The notes under the pieces: model-generated
What the model was told of the DNA's origin: nothing
The model's database searches: none
Seen by the model: only the letters and a program-made list of their open reading frames with translations
DNA from: Saprospiraceae bacterium
GTDB taxonomy: Bacteria; Bacteroidota; Bacteroidia; Chitinophagales; Saprospiraceae
Reading direction: 5' to 3'
Assembly (NCBI GenBank): GCA_019187225.1
Contig: JABAQQ010000051.1
Span: forward strand, 1 to 34,946
Length of the DNA stretch: 34,946 nucleotides
Position numbers and translations under genes: made by a program
Part shown: positions 15,641 to 23,831 of the stretch, piece by piece
How the letters are laid out: each line of letters begins with the position of its first letter
How positions within the stretch are numbered: the stretch's first letter is position 1

Positions 15641-16126
15641 ATGGAAAATCAAGATGCTTTCCCTCCAGATACGACGACACTGCCTCCCAACGGACATCCG
15701 AAAACGGTGATGCTGTCCACGAATTCCACCTTGTTCTGGCGCGTATTCATCCCGGTATTCGGCACGGTGTTCCTCAGTGGGTTTCTGCTCGCTTTCTGGT
15801 TGGTGGACGAAGATGACTTGTCTCTGCCGTTCTCTATGTTATGGCCGCGCCTGCTGTTGCTGGCAATAGTGATTGGCTGGTTGTGGTTCCTGCAGCGCAC
15901 CCTGTGGCGTTTAAAACGCGTGGATGCCGACGATACCCATATTTACGTTACCAACTACTGGACAACAGTGCGTTACCCCTGGCACGATATAGAGCGCATC
16001 GAAGAGAAAAAACGGTTCAACCGCCGTGTCGTCAATTTCTGGTTGCGCGCGCCGGGGAAGTTCGGACAGGTGATCTCTTTCCTGCCGGGTTCTTTTTTCG
16101 ATGAATGGATGAAGAGTCGGTTTTAA
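15641..16126 (+). CDS. Small two-TM membrane protein with PH-like C-terminal domain
   Basis: 161 residues. Two hydrophobic segments (~residues 32-52 and 66-84) are followed by a cytosolic beta-rich domain: LWRLKRVDADDTHIYVTNYWTTVRYPWHDIERIEEKK. A fold of this type (strand, strand, short helix near the membrane) resembles bacterial PH-like (bPH) domains of small membrane proteins. No enzymatic motif is present. It converges on the lipoprotein gene, their stops only 5 bp apart. A duplicated TTTAAAGTC straddles this 3' junction. Function unknown. Confidence 0.75.
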   Translation: MENQDAFPPDTTTLPPNGHPKTVMLSTNSTLFWRVFIPVFGTVFLSGFLLAFWLVDEDDLSLPFSMLWPRLLLLAIVIGWLWFLQRTLWRLKRVDADDTHIYVTNYWTTVRYPWHDIERIEEKKRFNRRVVNFWLRAPGKFGQVISFLPGSFFDEWMKSRF

Positions 16127-16131
16127 AGTCT

Positions 16132-16749
16132 TTAAAGTCCCCGCAACTGCGCTGTGAAAGTACCGTCGCGGATATCAAGTGTGGAGCCGTTGGCCATTTT
16201 CAAAGTACCGCCGAAAGTGCCCTCCACTACATTGCCGCTGCGGGAAGTCACGGTCAGATGGACGGCATCCTGAGTGCCTTCGAAAGACAAAGCGCCGGTG
16301 CTGTAGGCCGGATCGTCGGTCGGTTGGACTAAGACTCCATTGAAATCGTTGAGAACAATGTGTGCATTGGCAACATTTACCGGCAATGCGCCGGATTTCA
16401 GGTCAATGTTGCCGGACAACGACAATCGGAATGCCGGTCTGCCGGCATCGTCCTGCCGTATAATGGTAACGTTGTTTCCGGTGGAATAGGTCGTCCAATC
16501 GGTTTCATAATCATCGGCGATGCCGTTGCCGCAACCGTTGCCTGCACAGCCGCTGTTGGTTCCATAACCCGTTTCCTGCCGGACGGAACTGAGTTCGAAG
16601 GTTTTGTCACCGGCAGTGAAGCGAAGCACAGTTTTGACGTAAGGTTGGGAATTCGTCGGAAGATTTTCCGAAAGAGAAGTTTCTTTTTGACAACCGAAAA
16701 ATACGGCGCCCGAAAAGGAGAGGAAAAGTAAGATTTGGCCGTTTTTCAT
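16132..16749 (-). CDS. Lipoprotein of unknown function
   Basis: 205 residues. The N-terminus MKNGQILLFLSFSGAVFFGCQK is a lipoprotein signal with Cys about residue 20. The mature domain has a cysteine pair (NSGCAGNGCGNG) and a beta-rich C-terminus (VNVANAHIVLNDFNG ... VEGTFGGTLKMANGSTLDIRDGTFTAQL). This last part resembles small Bacteroidota lipoproteins that report added or changed ions/ligands, but no family name is certain. Attachment to the outer or inner membrane cannot be decided. A near-match -7 box (TACTTTCG on the minus strand, 16771-16778) lies about 22 bp upstream of the start. Confidence 0.75.
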   Translation of the reverse strand: MKNGQILLFLSFSGAVFFGCQKETSLSENLPTNSQPYVKTVLRFTAGDKTFELSSVRQETGYGTNSGCAGNGCGNGIADDYETDWTTYSTGNNVTIIRQDDAGRPAFRLSLSGNIDLKSGALPVNVANAHIVLNDFNGVLVQPTDDPAYSTGALSFEGTQDAVHLTVTSRSGNVVEGTFGGTLKMANGSTLDIRDGTFTAQLRGL

Positions 16750-16821
16750 ACCTGTTTATTTTTTGTTCGGCGAAAGTAATCCCTTCGCCAAACAAACCTG
16801 ATACCTAAATTGGATAAAATT

Positions 16822-17271
16822 ATGCAAATGCAAACTTTCCTCCATTTTTTCCAGCGCGACATAGACAAACTCATCGCCGAAATCGAATCTTTTCCGTCGG
16901 AGGAAAGCCTCTGGCTGACTGGCGGCGACGTAAAAAACCCGGCAGGGACGCTGGGCCTGCACATGGCCGGCAACCTGCAACATTTTTTCGGCGCCGTGAT
17001 GGGCGGCACAGGTTACGTGCGCAACCGCGACCTGGAATTTTCGGCGCGGGGAGTGCCGAAGCGGGAGATCGTTGCCGGATTGGAAACGGCCCGCAAGGTC
17101 GTATCGGATGTGCTGGGAAATATGAAAGACGCGCAATTGGAGGAGGTTTTTCCAAGCGGTCATTTCGGGGAAAACCGCTCCACCCTCCACGCCCTGTTGC
17201 ACTTGTTGTTGCACCTGAGTTACCACCTCGGCCAGGTGAATTATTTGCGGCGACTGGTGACGGCGCCCTGA
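16822..17271 (+). CDS. DinB-like (DUF1572) four-helix metal-binding protein
   Basis: 149 residues from the ATG at 16822; an in-frame TTG at 16810 is a less likely start. The DinB/YfiT-type fold is shown by the first helix MQTFLHFFQRDIDKLIAEIESF, a histidine late in helix 2 (LHMAGNLQHFFGAVM) and the closing pair in HLLLHLSYHLGQVNYLRRL. The three histidines would bind a divalent metal. In this superfamily, members act as thiol-dependent transferases or have unknown roles; the specific reaction here is not inferable. It converges on mscS with 5 bp between the stops. Confidence 0.8.
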   Translation: MQMQTFLHFFQRDIDKLIAEIESFPSEESLWLTGGDVKNPAGTLGLHMAGNLQHFFGAVMGGTGYVRNRDLEFSARGVPKREIVAGLETARKVVSDVLGNMKDAQLEEVFPSGHFGENRSTLHALLHLLLHLSYHLGQVNYLRRLVTAP

Positions 17272-17276
17272 AGCGT

Positions 17277-18146
17277 CTATTCTTCTTCTGCCGGCGGGGA
17301 AGAAGGTGTTTCCACCGACCCGGATGCATCCTTCCCGGCGGACAGTTCCTGAATGCCGTGCTTTCTGAACTTTTCACGCAGGGCAAACCGCAGATCGCTG
17401 CGCACATTTTCCACTTCAAATTTGCGGTGCGTCCAGAACTGCATTTCAAAAACCATATCGGTTTTGGAGAATTCGGTCAGGCGCGCCTGAGGCGGCCTCA
17501 TCGGATCATCGGTCACCACATCGGGGTGTTCTTCGGCGCAGTCGAGCAGCAATTGGCGGACGAGTTTTTCGTCGGTGTCGAAGTTGACCGTGACGGCCAC
17601 TGAAAAACGGGAAGGTGCTCTGTCCTGGTGACTCCAGTTGACCACGCGTTCCACGATGAATTTATGATTGGGAACGATCATGGTGAGACCGTCGCGGGTC
17701 AGCACTTTGGAAGTGCGCAGGTTGATCTGTTCCACTTTGCCCACCGTACCATCTACCTGGATGACGTCGCCCACTTCGATCGTGCCTTCGAACAACAGAA
17801 AAACGCCGGAAGCGATGTCGCGGAATATCTGCTGCAAACCGAGGCCGATGCCTACCAGGAACGCTGCCGAACCGGCCAGCAACACCGAAATATCCAGACC
17901 CACCACGCGGAATATACCCATTGTCGCCAACACCCATGCAATGTACTGAACGATGAGATACAGCGAATGCCGCCGCCCCCGGTCGCCCATCATGCTTTTC
18001 AGTCCTTTATAGATGATGCGCCGCGCCACCCGGAGTGCTATCCATACGAACAGCCAAATCAGCACTACACCCAACACGTTGGAAACCGTGAGTTCGTAAT
18101 TGCCAATGTGAAAGAGTTGGTATTCCAAAATGGCGCGGAGGTTCAT
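17277..18146 (-). CDS. MscS-family small-conductance mechanosensitive channel
   Basis: 289 residues. Three hydrophobic segments (~residues 20-42, 62-82, 86-115) end in the pore helix FLVGIGLGLQQIFRDIASGVFLLFEG, the best conserved part of MscS. The beta domain (GDVIQVDGTVGKVEQINLRTSKVLTRDGLTMIVPNHKFI) and the alpha/beta vestibule (RFSVAVTVNFDTD) follow. The family gates open on membrane tension to release solutes during hypo-osmotic shock. The C-terminus has a short acidic Pro/Glu tail. It lies 19 bp downstream of the reductase gene on the same strand and may be co-transcribed, without a clear functional link. Confidence 0.93.
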   Translation of the reverse strand: MNLRAILEYQLFHIGNYELTVSNVLGVVLIWLFVWIALRVARRIIYKGLKSMMGDRGRRHSLYLIVQYIAWVLATMGIFRVVGLDISVLLAGSAAFLVGIGLGLQQIFRDIASGVFLLFEGTIEVGDVIQVDGTVGKVEQINLRTSKVLTRDGLTMIVPNHKFIVERVVNWSHQDRAPSRFSVAVTVNFDTDEKLVRQLLLDCAEEHPDVVTDDPMRPPQARLTEFSKTDMVFEMQFWTHRKFEVENVRSDLRFALREKFRKHGIQELSAGKDASGSVETPSSPPAEEE

Positions 18147-18165
18147 CGTTGAATCGGTTTTGGTG

Positions 18166-19281
18166 TTACATATCGTATGTGAGTTCTACCACGTCCGTCT
18201 CCGGGTGCGACTGACAAGTGAGGATATACCCGGACTTCACCTCTTCGTCATCGAGCGCATAGCAGGCCTCCATACGCACTTTTCCATTGATCAGCTTTGC
18301 CATGCAGGTGGAACAGGCGCCTGCGGTGCAGGAATACGGCGGGTCGTATTTTTCCTTTACCAGAACATCGAGTATTGTCGCGCCGGGCGGCACGGTCAGT
18401 TCGATTTTCTGGCCTTTCAGATGCACGATGACGCGCTTGCCTTCACCGGTGCCGGCCGGAGCGGAAAACTCTCCGGGAATGTGATTGGCATTGACGAAAT
18501 GTTCCGTGTGAATCTGTTTCGATTCGATCCCGCGGCCAAGCAAGGCTGCCTTTACCGTTTCGGTCATGTCGCCGGGGCCGCAAATAAAGTAGAAGCAATC
18601 GCTCTCCGGGCCGCGTGCCAGGTTTTCGTCGAGGAATTCATGGGCCGCCTTTTGGGTGATGCGCCCCGTTTTACCCTGCCAGTTGGTCGTCGTTTTTTTG
18701 AACATCCCGAACAAGCCGCCTCCCACGCTTTCTTTTTTGGGTTGGCTGAGGATATACTCCACGTGCAACTGACCGGCGTAGCGCTCCGAAAGGCGGTCGA
18801 GTTCATTCCGGAAAATAATGCTTTCTTCGTTGCGGCTTCCGTAGAGCAGGAAAACTGAACTCATCGGCTCGGATTCAAGCGTGGTTTTCAGGATGGACAT
18901 CAACGGCGTGATACCGCTGCCCGCCCCGAACACGTAATAAGTGCGGCGTTTTTCCGGGTCGAGCGGCGTGAAAAAGCGGCCGTCGGGTGCAGCGATGTCC
19001 AGCGTGTCGCCGGGTTTGAGCGAGTCGTGCAGAAAAGCGGAAACCTGGCCACCGCGCACTTTTTTGACCGTCACCGCCAGGCGGCCCTGTTCCAGGGGAC
19101 TGGATGACATAGAATAGGAACGCCGCAATTCGTGATCGTTTATGTGGATGCGGACGGTGATGTGTTGTCCCTGTTTGTAGGCAAATGTTTCGCGCAGTTG
19201 TTCGGGGATGTCCAGTTCAATGGTGACCGTATCGGAGGTTTCGGGTGTGATCTGTTTTATCCTGAGTGCGTAAAATTCCAT
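18166..19281 (-). CDS. Fused ferredoxin reductase with C-terminal 2Fe-2S domain (PaaE/XylA-like)
   Basis: 371 residues in the order FAD-binding barrel, NAD(P)-binding domain, plant-type 2Fe-2S ferredoxin. RRSYSMSSSP (~residues 54-63) binds flavin, GAGSGITPLMSILKTTL binds the nucleotide, and CTAGACSTC with a later Cys in ILTCQSHP supplies the four cluster ligands. It moves electrons from NAD(P)H through FAD and 2Fe-2S to an oxygenase. The next, divergent gene is an AlkB-type hydroxylase, arranged like XylM/XylA-type pairs, so AlkB is the probable acceptor; no paaABCD genes are present. A -7 box on the minus strand (19320-19327) fits its promoter. Cytosolic. Confidence 0.9.
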   Translation of the reverse strand: MEFYALRIKQITPETSDTVTIELDIPEQLRETFAYKQGQHITVRIHINDHELRRSYSMSSSPLEQGRLAVTVKKVRGGQVSAFLHDSLKPGDTLDIAAPDGRFFTPLDPEKRRTYYVFGAGSGITPLMSILKTTLESEPMSSVFLLYGSRNEESIIFRNELDRLSERYAGQLHVEYILSQPKKESVGGGLFGMFKKTTTNWQGKTGRITQKAAHEFLDENLARGPESDCFYFICGPGDMTETVKAALLGRGIESKQIHTEHFVNANHIPGEFSAPAGTGEGKRVIVHLKGQKIELTVPPGATILDVLVKEKYDPPYSCTAGACSTCMAKLINGKVRMEACYALDDEEVKSGYILTCQSHPETDVVELTYDM

Positions 19282-19319
19282 TTTTCTTCAAATACTGGCA
19301 GAATGATAGAAAGGGTGGG

Positions 19320-19362
19320 CAAAAGTACGGCGGCAAAACAATACGGTTTTTGATTAGTTTTG
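19320..19362. promoter_or_regulatory. Back-to-back promoters of the reductase and alkB genes
   Basis: CAAAAGTA at 19320-19327 reads TACTTTTG on the minus strand, and TAGTTTTG at 19355-19362 reads on the plus strand. Both match TAnnTTTG, and they lie 39 and 27 bp from the respective ATGs. No clear TTG at the -33 distance is present for either. Sharing one 107-bp region suggests coordinated expression. Confidence 0.55.
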
Positions 19363-19388
19363 CTGAATCAAATTCTTTGGCACTTAAA

Positions 19389-20429
19389 ATGAAGGACTTG
19401 AAATATTTCGCTGCCTATCTTCTGCCGTTGAGCGCCGCGCTCGCGCTGGTTTTTCAGGGAATATGGGCCTGGACGACGGTCGCACTGGCATTTGTTGTCA
19501 TTCCGCTGGCCGAATTGTTCCTGCCCCAATCTGACGCCAACGTGCCGCCGGAGGAAGAGGTGCAGCGCTCCGGTTTGCGCCTGTTCGACTGGTTACTTTA
19601 CCTGAATGCGCCGTTGCTGTTCGGCATCGTCGGTTGGTATTTGTTTGTCGTTTCCCATCAGTCGCTTAGCCTGACGGAATTATTCGGCCTTACCCTGAGC
19701 GCAGGTCTGATCGTAGGCGCCAATGGCATCAACGTCGCCCATGAACTCGGTCACCGCAGCAAAGTTGCCGAGCAAGCGCTCGCCAAGTGGATGCTGCTGC
19801 CTGCATTGTATCAGCACTTTTTCATCGAACACAACAGGGGGCATCATAAGAATGTGGCGACGGATCAGGACCCTGCATCGGCGCGGTTGGGGGAAAATGT
19901 GTACGCTTTCTGGTGGCGCTCCGTCACAGGGAGCTGGCGCAGTGCCTGGGAGTTCGAGCGCGGAAGTTTAGAGAAAGAAGGCAAACCCGTATGGAGTTGG
20001 GCGAATGAGATGTTGCGTTTCTGCCTGTATCAAACCTTGTGGCTGGCAGGTGTGACGGCCGTTTTCGGGTGGAAAGGCCTGGCAGGAGCGGTGGCCGTTG
20101 GTGTTGCAGGATTTTTATTGCTCGAAACGATCAATTACATCGAACATTACGGCCTTCGCCGCCGCCTATTGCCTTCCGGACGCCCTGAACCCGTATCACC
20201 CGAGCATTCCTGGAACAGCGACCACGAACTGGGGCGCATTTTCCTGTACGAACTGACCCGCCACAGCGACCACCACTACAAATCCACGCGCAAATATCAG
20301 ATACTCCGGCACATGGACGAAAGCCCGCAATTGCCGTTCGGCTACCCCGCGAGCATGGTGCTGGCATTGATGCCGCCGGTGTGGTTCGGGGTGATGAATC
20401 CGAGGGTCGAGCGCATGAACAAGTGCTAA
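19389..20429 (+). CDS. alkB: AlkB-type membrane-bound non-haem di-iron hydroxylase (alkane 1-monooxygenase)
   Basis: 346 residues from ATG 19389, chosen because it begins the hydrophobic region and follows a -7 box. Several membrane spans precede and separate the diagnostic histidine boxes: HELGHR, then EHNRGHHKNVATDQDPASA, NYIEHYG, and HSDHHYKSTRKYQILRH. These are the ligands of the di-iron centre of alkane hydroxylases, which oxidise terminal C-H bonds using O2 and electrons. No rubredoxin gene is adjacent; instead the divergent gene encodes a reductase fused to a 2Fe-2S ferredoxin. The substrate may be a medium-chain alkane or a related hydrophobic compound. It ends in a 4-bp overlap with the convergent M1 peptidase gene. 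Confidence 0.92.
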   Translation: MKDLKYFAAYLLPLSAALALVFQGIWAWTTVALAFVVIPLAELFLPQSDANVPPEEEVQRSGLRLFDWLLYLNAPLLFGIVGWYLFVVSHQSLSLTELFGLTLSAGLIVGANGINVAHELGHRSKVAEQALAKWMLLPALYQHFFIEHNRGHHKNVATDQDPASARLGENVYAFWWRSVTGSWRSAWEFERGSLEKEGKPVWSWANEMLRFCLYQTLWLAGVTAVFGWKGLAGAVAVGVAGFLLLETINYIEHYGLRRRLLPSGRPEPVSPEHSWNSDHELGRIFLYELTRHSDHHYKSTRKYQILRHMDESPQLPFGYPASMVLALMPPVWFGVMNPRVERMNKC

Positions 20430-22072
20430 GATGTCTTCAACACGCTCACATAAAAGTTTTCATCCACTTCGAGATCGTCCTTTTTCCCCAGTTGCGTGGG
20501 GCTGCTTTTCCACTCCGTCGTGGGGAAAATGAACGTGTATTTCCCCTTGGAGAGCGCCACTTTCACCGGCATATCAAAACCTTCCACGCAGTTTGTCCAA
20601 CGGTACTCCATTTTGCCTTTTTTGGTGCGGTATTCCAATACCGGAATGGCCGTATTGCGCAAATATTGATCGAAGACCTTTTGCAGTTGTTTACCCGATT
20701 TTTCGATGATATAGGCCTCCACCTGGGCGCCGTCCACCGTTTGGTGATAAAAATCGCGGTTCAAACCCCGCAGGATAGAACGCCATTTGGCATCGTCGTC
20801 CACGATCTGGCGGATGGTGTGGAGCATGTTCCCACCTTTGTAATACATATCGCCGGAGCCCTCGTTGTTCACGCCGTACACACCGACAATAGGCCTTCTG
20901 TTCTCGATGTTCTTCCGGCAGCCGCGCACGTATTCGGCGCCCGCCTCCTTGCCGAACATGTATTCCGTGTACAGACCTTCGCTGTAATTGGTAAAGCTCT
21001 CGTGCACCCACATGTCTGCGATGTCGCGGTAGGTGATGTTGTTGGCAAACCACTCGTGACCCGATTCGTGGATGATGATAAAATCCCACTTTTTACCCCA
21101 ACCTGTACCCGATAGGTCCATGCCGAGGTAGCCGTTGATATAGCGATTGCCGTAAGTAACCGAACTTTGGTGTTCCATGCCGAGATACGGCACTTCTACC
21201 AATTTATAGCCGTCTTCGTAAAACGGGTACGGACCAAACCAGTATTCGAACGCCCGGAGCATGGGTTTCACCTGCTGGAACTGTTTTTTCGCTTTTTCTA
21301 AGTTCTGGGGCAAAACATAATAGTCCAGCGTCAGCACTCCTTTTTCGCCCTGAAAAGTGTCGGCAAAATGGGTGTAGTCAGCGATGTTTGCGTTGATCCC
21401 GTAGTTGTTGATGGGATTCGAGACGAACCACTCGAAGGTGCGGGTGCCGTCGGCGTGGTCGGTTGTGCTGCGCAGCCTGCCATTGGACACATCCATCAGG
21501 TCATTCGGCACGGTAACGGCAATGGCCTGGGAATCGGGCTCGTCGTACATATGGTCTTTGCAGGGCCACCATACGCTGGCGCCTAAGCCCTGGCAGGAAG
21601 TCGCCACGAAAGGTTTTCCCTTGTCGTCTTTGTCCCAACTGAACCCGCCGTCCCAGGGGGCGTTCTGCGCTTCGCGCGGCTTGCCCGAATACCAAACGGT
21701 CAGGGATTGTTGCGAACCGGTCGGCTGCTCTTTTTTCAGGTAAATAAAATAGGCGTTTTTGCCTTGCCGGACCACGTCGAGCACCTGGCCGTCTTGTTCC
21801 GCCCGTTCGAGCGCGAGCGGCGGCTGCAGATCAACTTGCAGCACCTTGTCGGATCGCAGCACTTTGTAGCGGATCTCGTTGCTGCCTGCGATGCTCTTCT
21901 CCGCCGGGTTCACTTTGATTTTCAGGTTGTAAAAAGTCAGGTCCCACCAGGCGCGCTGGGGCGTGATGCTGCCACGCAGGGTGTCGTCTTTGGTGAATAC
22001 GGGGGGTTGGGCGGCGGCGAAACAGGAGAAAAGAAGGAAGAGAAAGCAGCAGAGATTTTTGGCAGAGGACAT
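20426..22072 (-). CDS. Secreted M1-family metallopeptidase
   Basis: 548 residues from the ATG at 22072 (a TTG three codons upstream is less likely). A signal peptide (MSSAKNLCCFLFLLFSCFAAAQ) precedes a beta-sandwich with the M1 pattern (WWDLTFYNLKIKVNPAEKSIAGSNEIRY). The substrate loop is GMEHQ, and the zinc site HESGHEWF is followed 18 residues later by the third-ligand Glu in WVHESFTNYSEGLY. It lacks the large C-terminal helical domain of full-length aminopeptidase N. Probably periplasmic or secreted, cleaving N-terminal residues; no T9SS domain is seen. Stop codons of this gene and alkB overlap. Confidence 0.92.
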   Translation of the reverse strand: MSSAKNLCCFLFLLFSCFAAAQPPVFTKDDTLRGSITPQRAWWDLTFYNLKIKVNPAEKSIAGSNEIRYKVLRSDKVLQVDLQPPLALERAEQDGQVLDVVRQGKNAYFIYLKKEQPTGSQQSLTVWYSGKPREAQNAPWDGGFSWDKDDKGKPFVATSCQGLGASVWWPCKDHMYDEPDSQAIAVTVPNDLMDVSNGRLRSTTDHADGTRTFEWFVSNPINNYGINANIADYTHFADTFQGEKGVLTLDYYVLPQNLEKAKKQFQQVKPMLRAFEYWFGPYPFYEDGYKLVEVPYLGMEHQSSVTYGNRYINGYLGMDLSGTGWGKKWDFIIIHESGHEWFANNITYRDIADMWVHESFTNYSEGLYTEYMFGKEAGAEYVRGCRKNIENRRPIVGVYGVNNEGSGDMYYKGGNMLHTIRQIVDDDAKWRSILRGLNRDFYHQTVDGAQVEAYIIEKSGKQLQKVFDQYLRNTAIPVLEYRTKKGKMEYRWTNCVEGFDMPVKVALSKGKYTFIFPTTEWKSSPTQLGKKDDLEVDENFYVSVLKTS

Positions 22073-22215
22073 GCGGTTCAACTTGAAAATTTGAATTTGG
22101 ATTGCTTACAAAGGTATTCAGGCATGCTACTCTTACTCGCTTTTTTATACAAAAAACGTGTTTCAGGGGTGAAATCGGTATTTTAATTGCTCCGTAGTGG
22201 TGTCAGTAATGTATC

Positions 22216-22446
22216 ATGAGTCATGCGAATCAGGGACAAAAGCCTGTCAACGACGAACTCGCGAAGCAAAAGGTCAGCCTCTCGCTCGCGCAAAAATCCG
22301 AATGGCTCGGCCACTTCGAGCAGGAGCGCCGGCAGGCCCAACGTCTTCTTGAAGAAATAAAAACGGCGGACCGGCAGATAGACGAGATGGTTTACGACCT
22401 ATATGGGTTGACGGAGGAGGAGCGGGCGCTGGTGCGGGGGGCATAG
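22216..22446 (+). CDS. Small protein resembling the C-terminal tail of a type IIG/Eco57I-like restriction-modification enzyme
   Basis: 76 residues. Its second half (AQRLLEEIKTADRQIDEMVYDLYGLTEEERALV) closely resembles the end of large adenine-DNA methyltransferases of the type IIG/BREX PglX class, where IDxxVYxLYGLTxEE is characteristic. Nothing of the methylase motifs (NPPY) is present here or upstream, so it is either a decayed remnant or a free-standing small helical protein. The first half is charged and coiled-coil-like. The ATG at 22216 is preceded by sequence without a clear ribosome binding site. Not part of an operon: the flanking genes are on the minus strand. Confidence 0.55.
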   Translation: MSHANQGQKPVNDELAKQKVSLSLAQKSEWLGHFEQERRQAQRLLEEIKTADRQIDEMVYDLYGLTEEERALVRGA

Positions 22447-22515
22447 TGGTGGTTATGGGCGGAAATGATCGAACCGATTTTCAGGTTGGGGAACAATCCT
22501 GTGTTGTACACTTGC

Positions 22516-23670
22516 TTATACATCCATCCAGGCCTGGACGGTATAATTCGTGCGTTTTTGGCTTTCAAGACCTCCGTAAATCAGGGTTTTGGCGTTGATT
22601 TTTTCCCCGGATATAGATGCAAAATAATCCAGGCCGGTGAAAAGTCGCGTATTGAGGGTTTGAGTAGATTTTATTTCAAAAATATCAAGCGACAGACCGT
22701 CATTTGTTAAAAGGTCAACCTCATTCCCATTGGAATCACGCCAGAACCAAAATTCCCGGAACAGGTATTGATGGTGATTGCGTTTGGTAAAGTCGGCAAT
22801 GACCATGTTTTCGAAAACGTTACCTGCAAGGTCAAACATCTCCAAATCTTCCGTTTTGCGTATGCCGAGTAAAAAACAGGCAAGCCCGGTATCGTAAAAA
22901 TACAGCTTGGGGGTTTTGACGATGCGTTTGTTGTAGTTTTTATGATAAGGCTGCAAAAGAAACAATATGTAGCTGCTTTCGAGGATGGAAAGCCAGGCTT
23001 TCGCAGTGGGCTGCGAAATGTCACAATCCCGGGCGAGGTTGGCCAGATTGAGCAGTTGTCCTGTCCGACCCGCGCACAGGCTCAGAAATTGCCGGAATGC
23101 GCGCATGTCCCGGATATTGGAAAGTTCTGCTACGTCGCGGTTGAGGTAGGTTTCGATGTAATTGTGGTAGAAAACAGGCGGTTCAATCCGCCGGCTGAAC
23201 AAGGCAGGGTAGGCGCCCTGCCAGGCTAACTGCGTCCAATGCTGCGGTATCAACCCGCTGTGTCGCAATTCGGAGAAATCCAGAGGAAGCAACCGGAATA
23301 AAGCTACCCTGCCGGCCAGGCTTTGAGTGATCCGGCTCAGCAACTGGAAATTTTGCGAGCCTGACAGAATAAACTGCCCCATCTGCCCGCTTTGATCCAC
23401 GGCGGTTTGCAGGTAGGAAAAAAGGCCCGGCGTGCGCTGTACTTCGTCAAAAATGATCCTGGAAGGATACCTGTTCAAGAAACCCACGGGATCGCTTTCG
23501 GCAAAACTGCGTATGTTCTCATTTTCTAAGGATACGTAGGTGTAGCCCGCAAAAAGATGCTTCAACAAGGTCGTCTTGCCCGACTGCCGGGGACCGGTTA
23601 TCGCCAGAATCGGGTATTTGTCCAACTGCTTTTTCAAAGCTTGTTCCAATTGCCTGGGAAAAAATTCCAT
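22516..23670 (-). CDS. ATP-binding protein with DUF4143 domain (AAA_14)
   Basis: 384 residues. An N-terminal P-loop domain has Walker A GPRQSGKTT (residues 26-34) and Walker B RIIFDEVQRTPGLF (~71-84). The LSGSQNFQLL sensor follows. The C-terminal half is DUF4143 with the nuclease-like pattern FREFWFWRDSNGNEVDLL ... DIFEIKSTQT, which resembles a PD-(D/E)xK-type core. Such proteins are widespread, often isolated and variable between strains; their physiological role is not established. The upstream region contains a palindrome and three direct repeats 22 bp apart, possible autoregulatory sites. Distant from other defence genes except the RM-like remnant on its 3' side. Confidence 0.9.
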   Translation of the reverse strand: MEFFPRQLEQALKKQLDKYPILAITGPRQSGKTTLLKHLFAGYTYVSLENENIRSFAESDPVGFLNRYPSRIIFDEVQRTPGLFSYLQTAVDQSGQMGQFILSGSQNFQLLSRITQSLAGRVALFRLLPLDFSELRHSGLIPQHWTQLAWQGAYPALFSRRIEPPVFYHNYIETYLNRDVAELSNIRDMRAFRQFLSLCAGRTGQLLNLANLARDCDISQPTAKAWLSILESSYILFLLQPYHKNYNKRIVKTPKLYFYDTGLACFLLGIRKTEDLEMFDLAGNVFENMVIADFTKRNHHQYLFREFWFWRDSNGNEVDLLTNDGLSLDIFEIKSTQTLNTRLFTGLDYFASISGEKINAKTLIYGGLESQKRTNYTVQAWMDV

Positions 23671-23694
23671 AAGATAGTTTGAGGCAAATATAAG

Positions 23695-23759
23695 TGCAAT
23701 TTTGAAATTGCATAAGATTTATTTTTAAATTACATAAACCTTATTTTGAAATTGCATAA
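23695..23759. promoter_or_regulatory. Iteron-like direct repeats and palindrome upstream of the DUF4143 ATPase
   Basis: TTTGAAATTGCATAA occurs at 23701-23715 and 23745-23759, and as TTTTAAATTACATAA at 23723-23737, each exactly 22 bp apart. The first copy also completes the perfect inverted repeat TGCAATTT-TG-AAATTGCA (23695-23712). The 22-bp spacing puts the sites on one face of the DNA, as for a multimeric binding protein. It sits between the divergent ATPase and recJ genes. Confidence 0.65.
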
Positions 23760-23831
23760 ACTTGATAAGCATAGAGCATACAAATTGGGCAAAACCCCAT
23801 ACTTTAGCCCTCGAAACATCCCCATCCGCGC

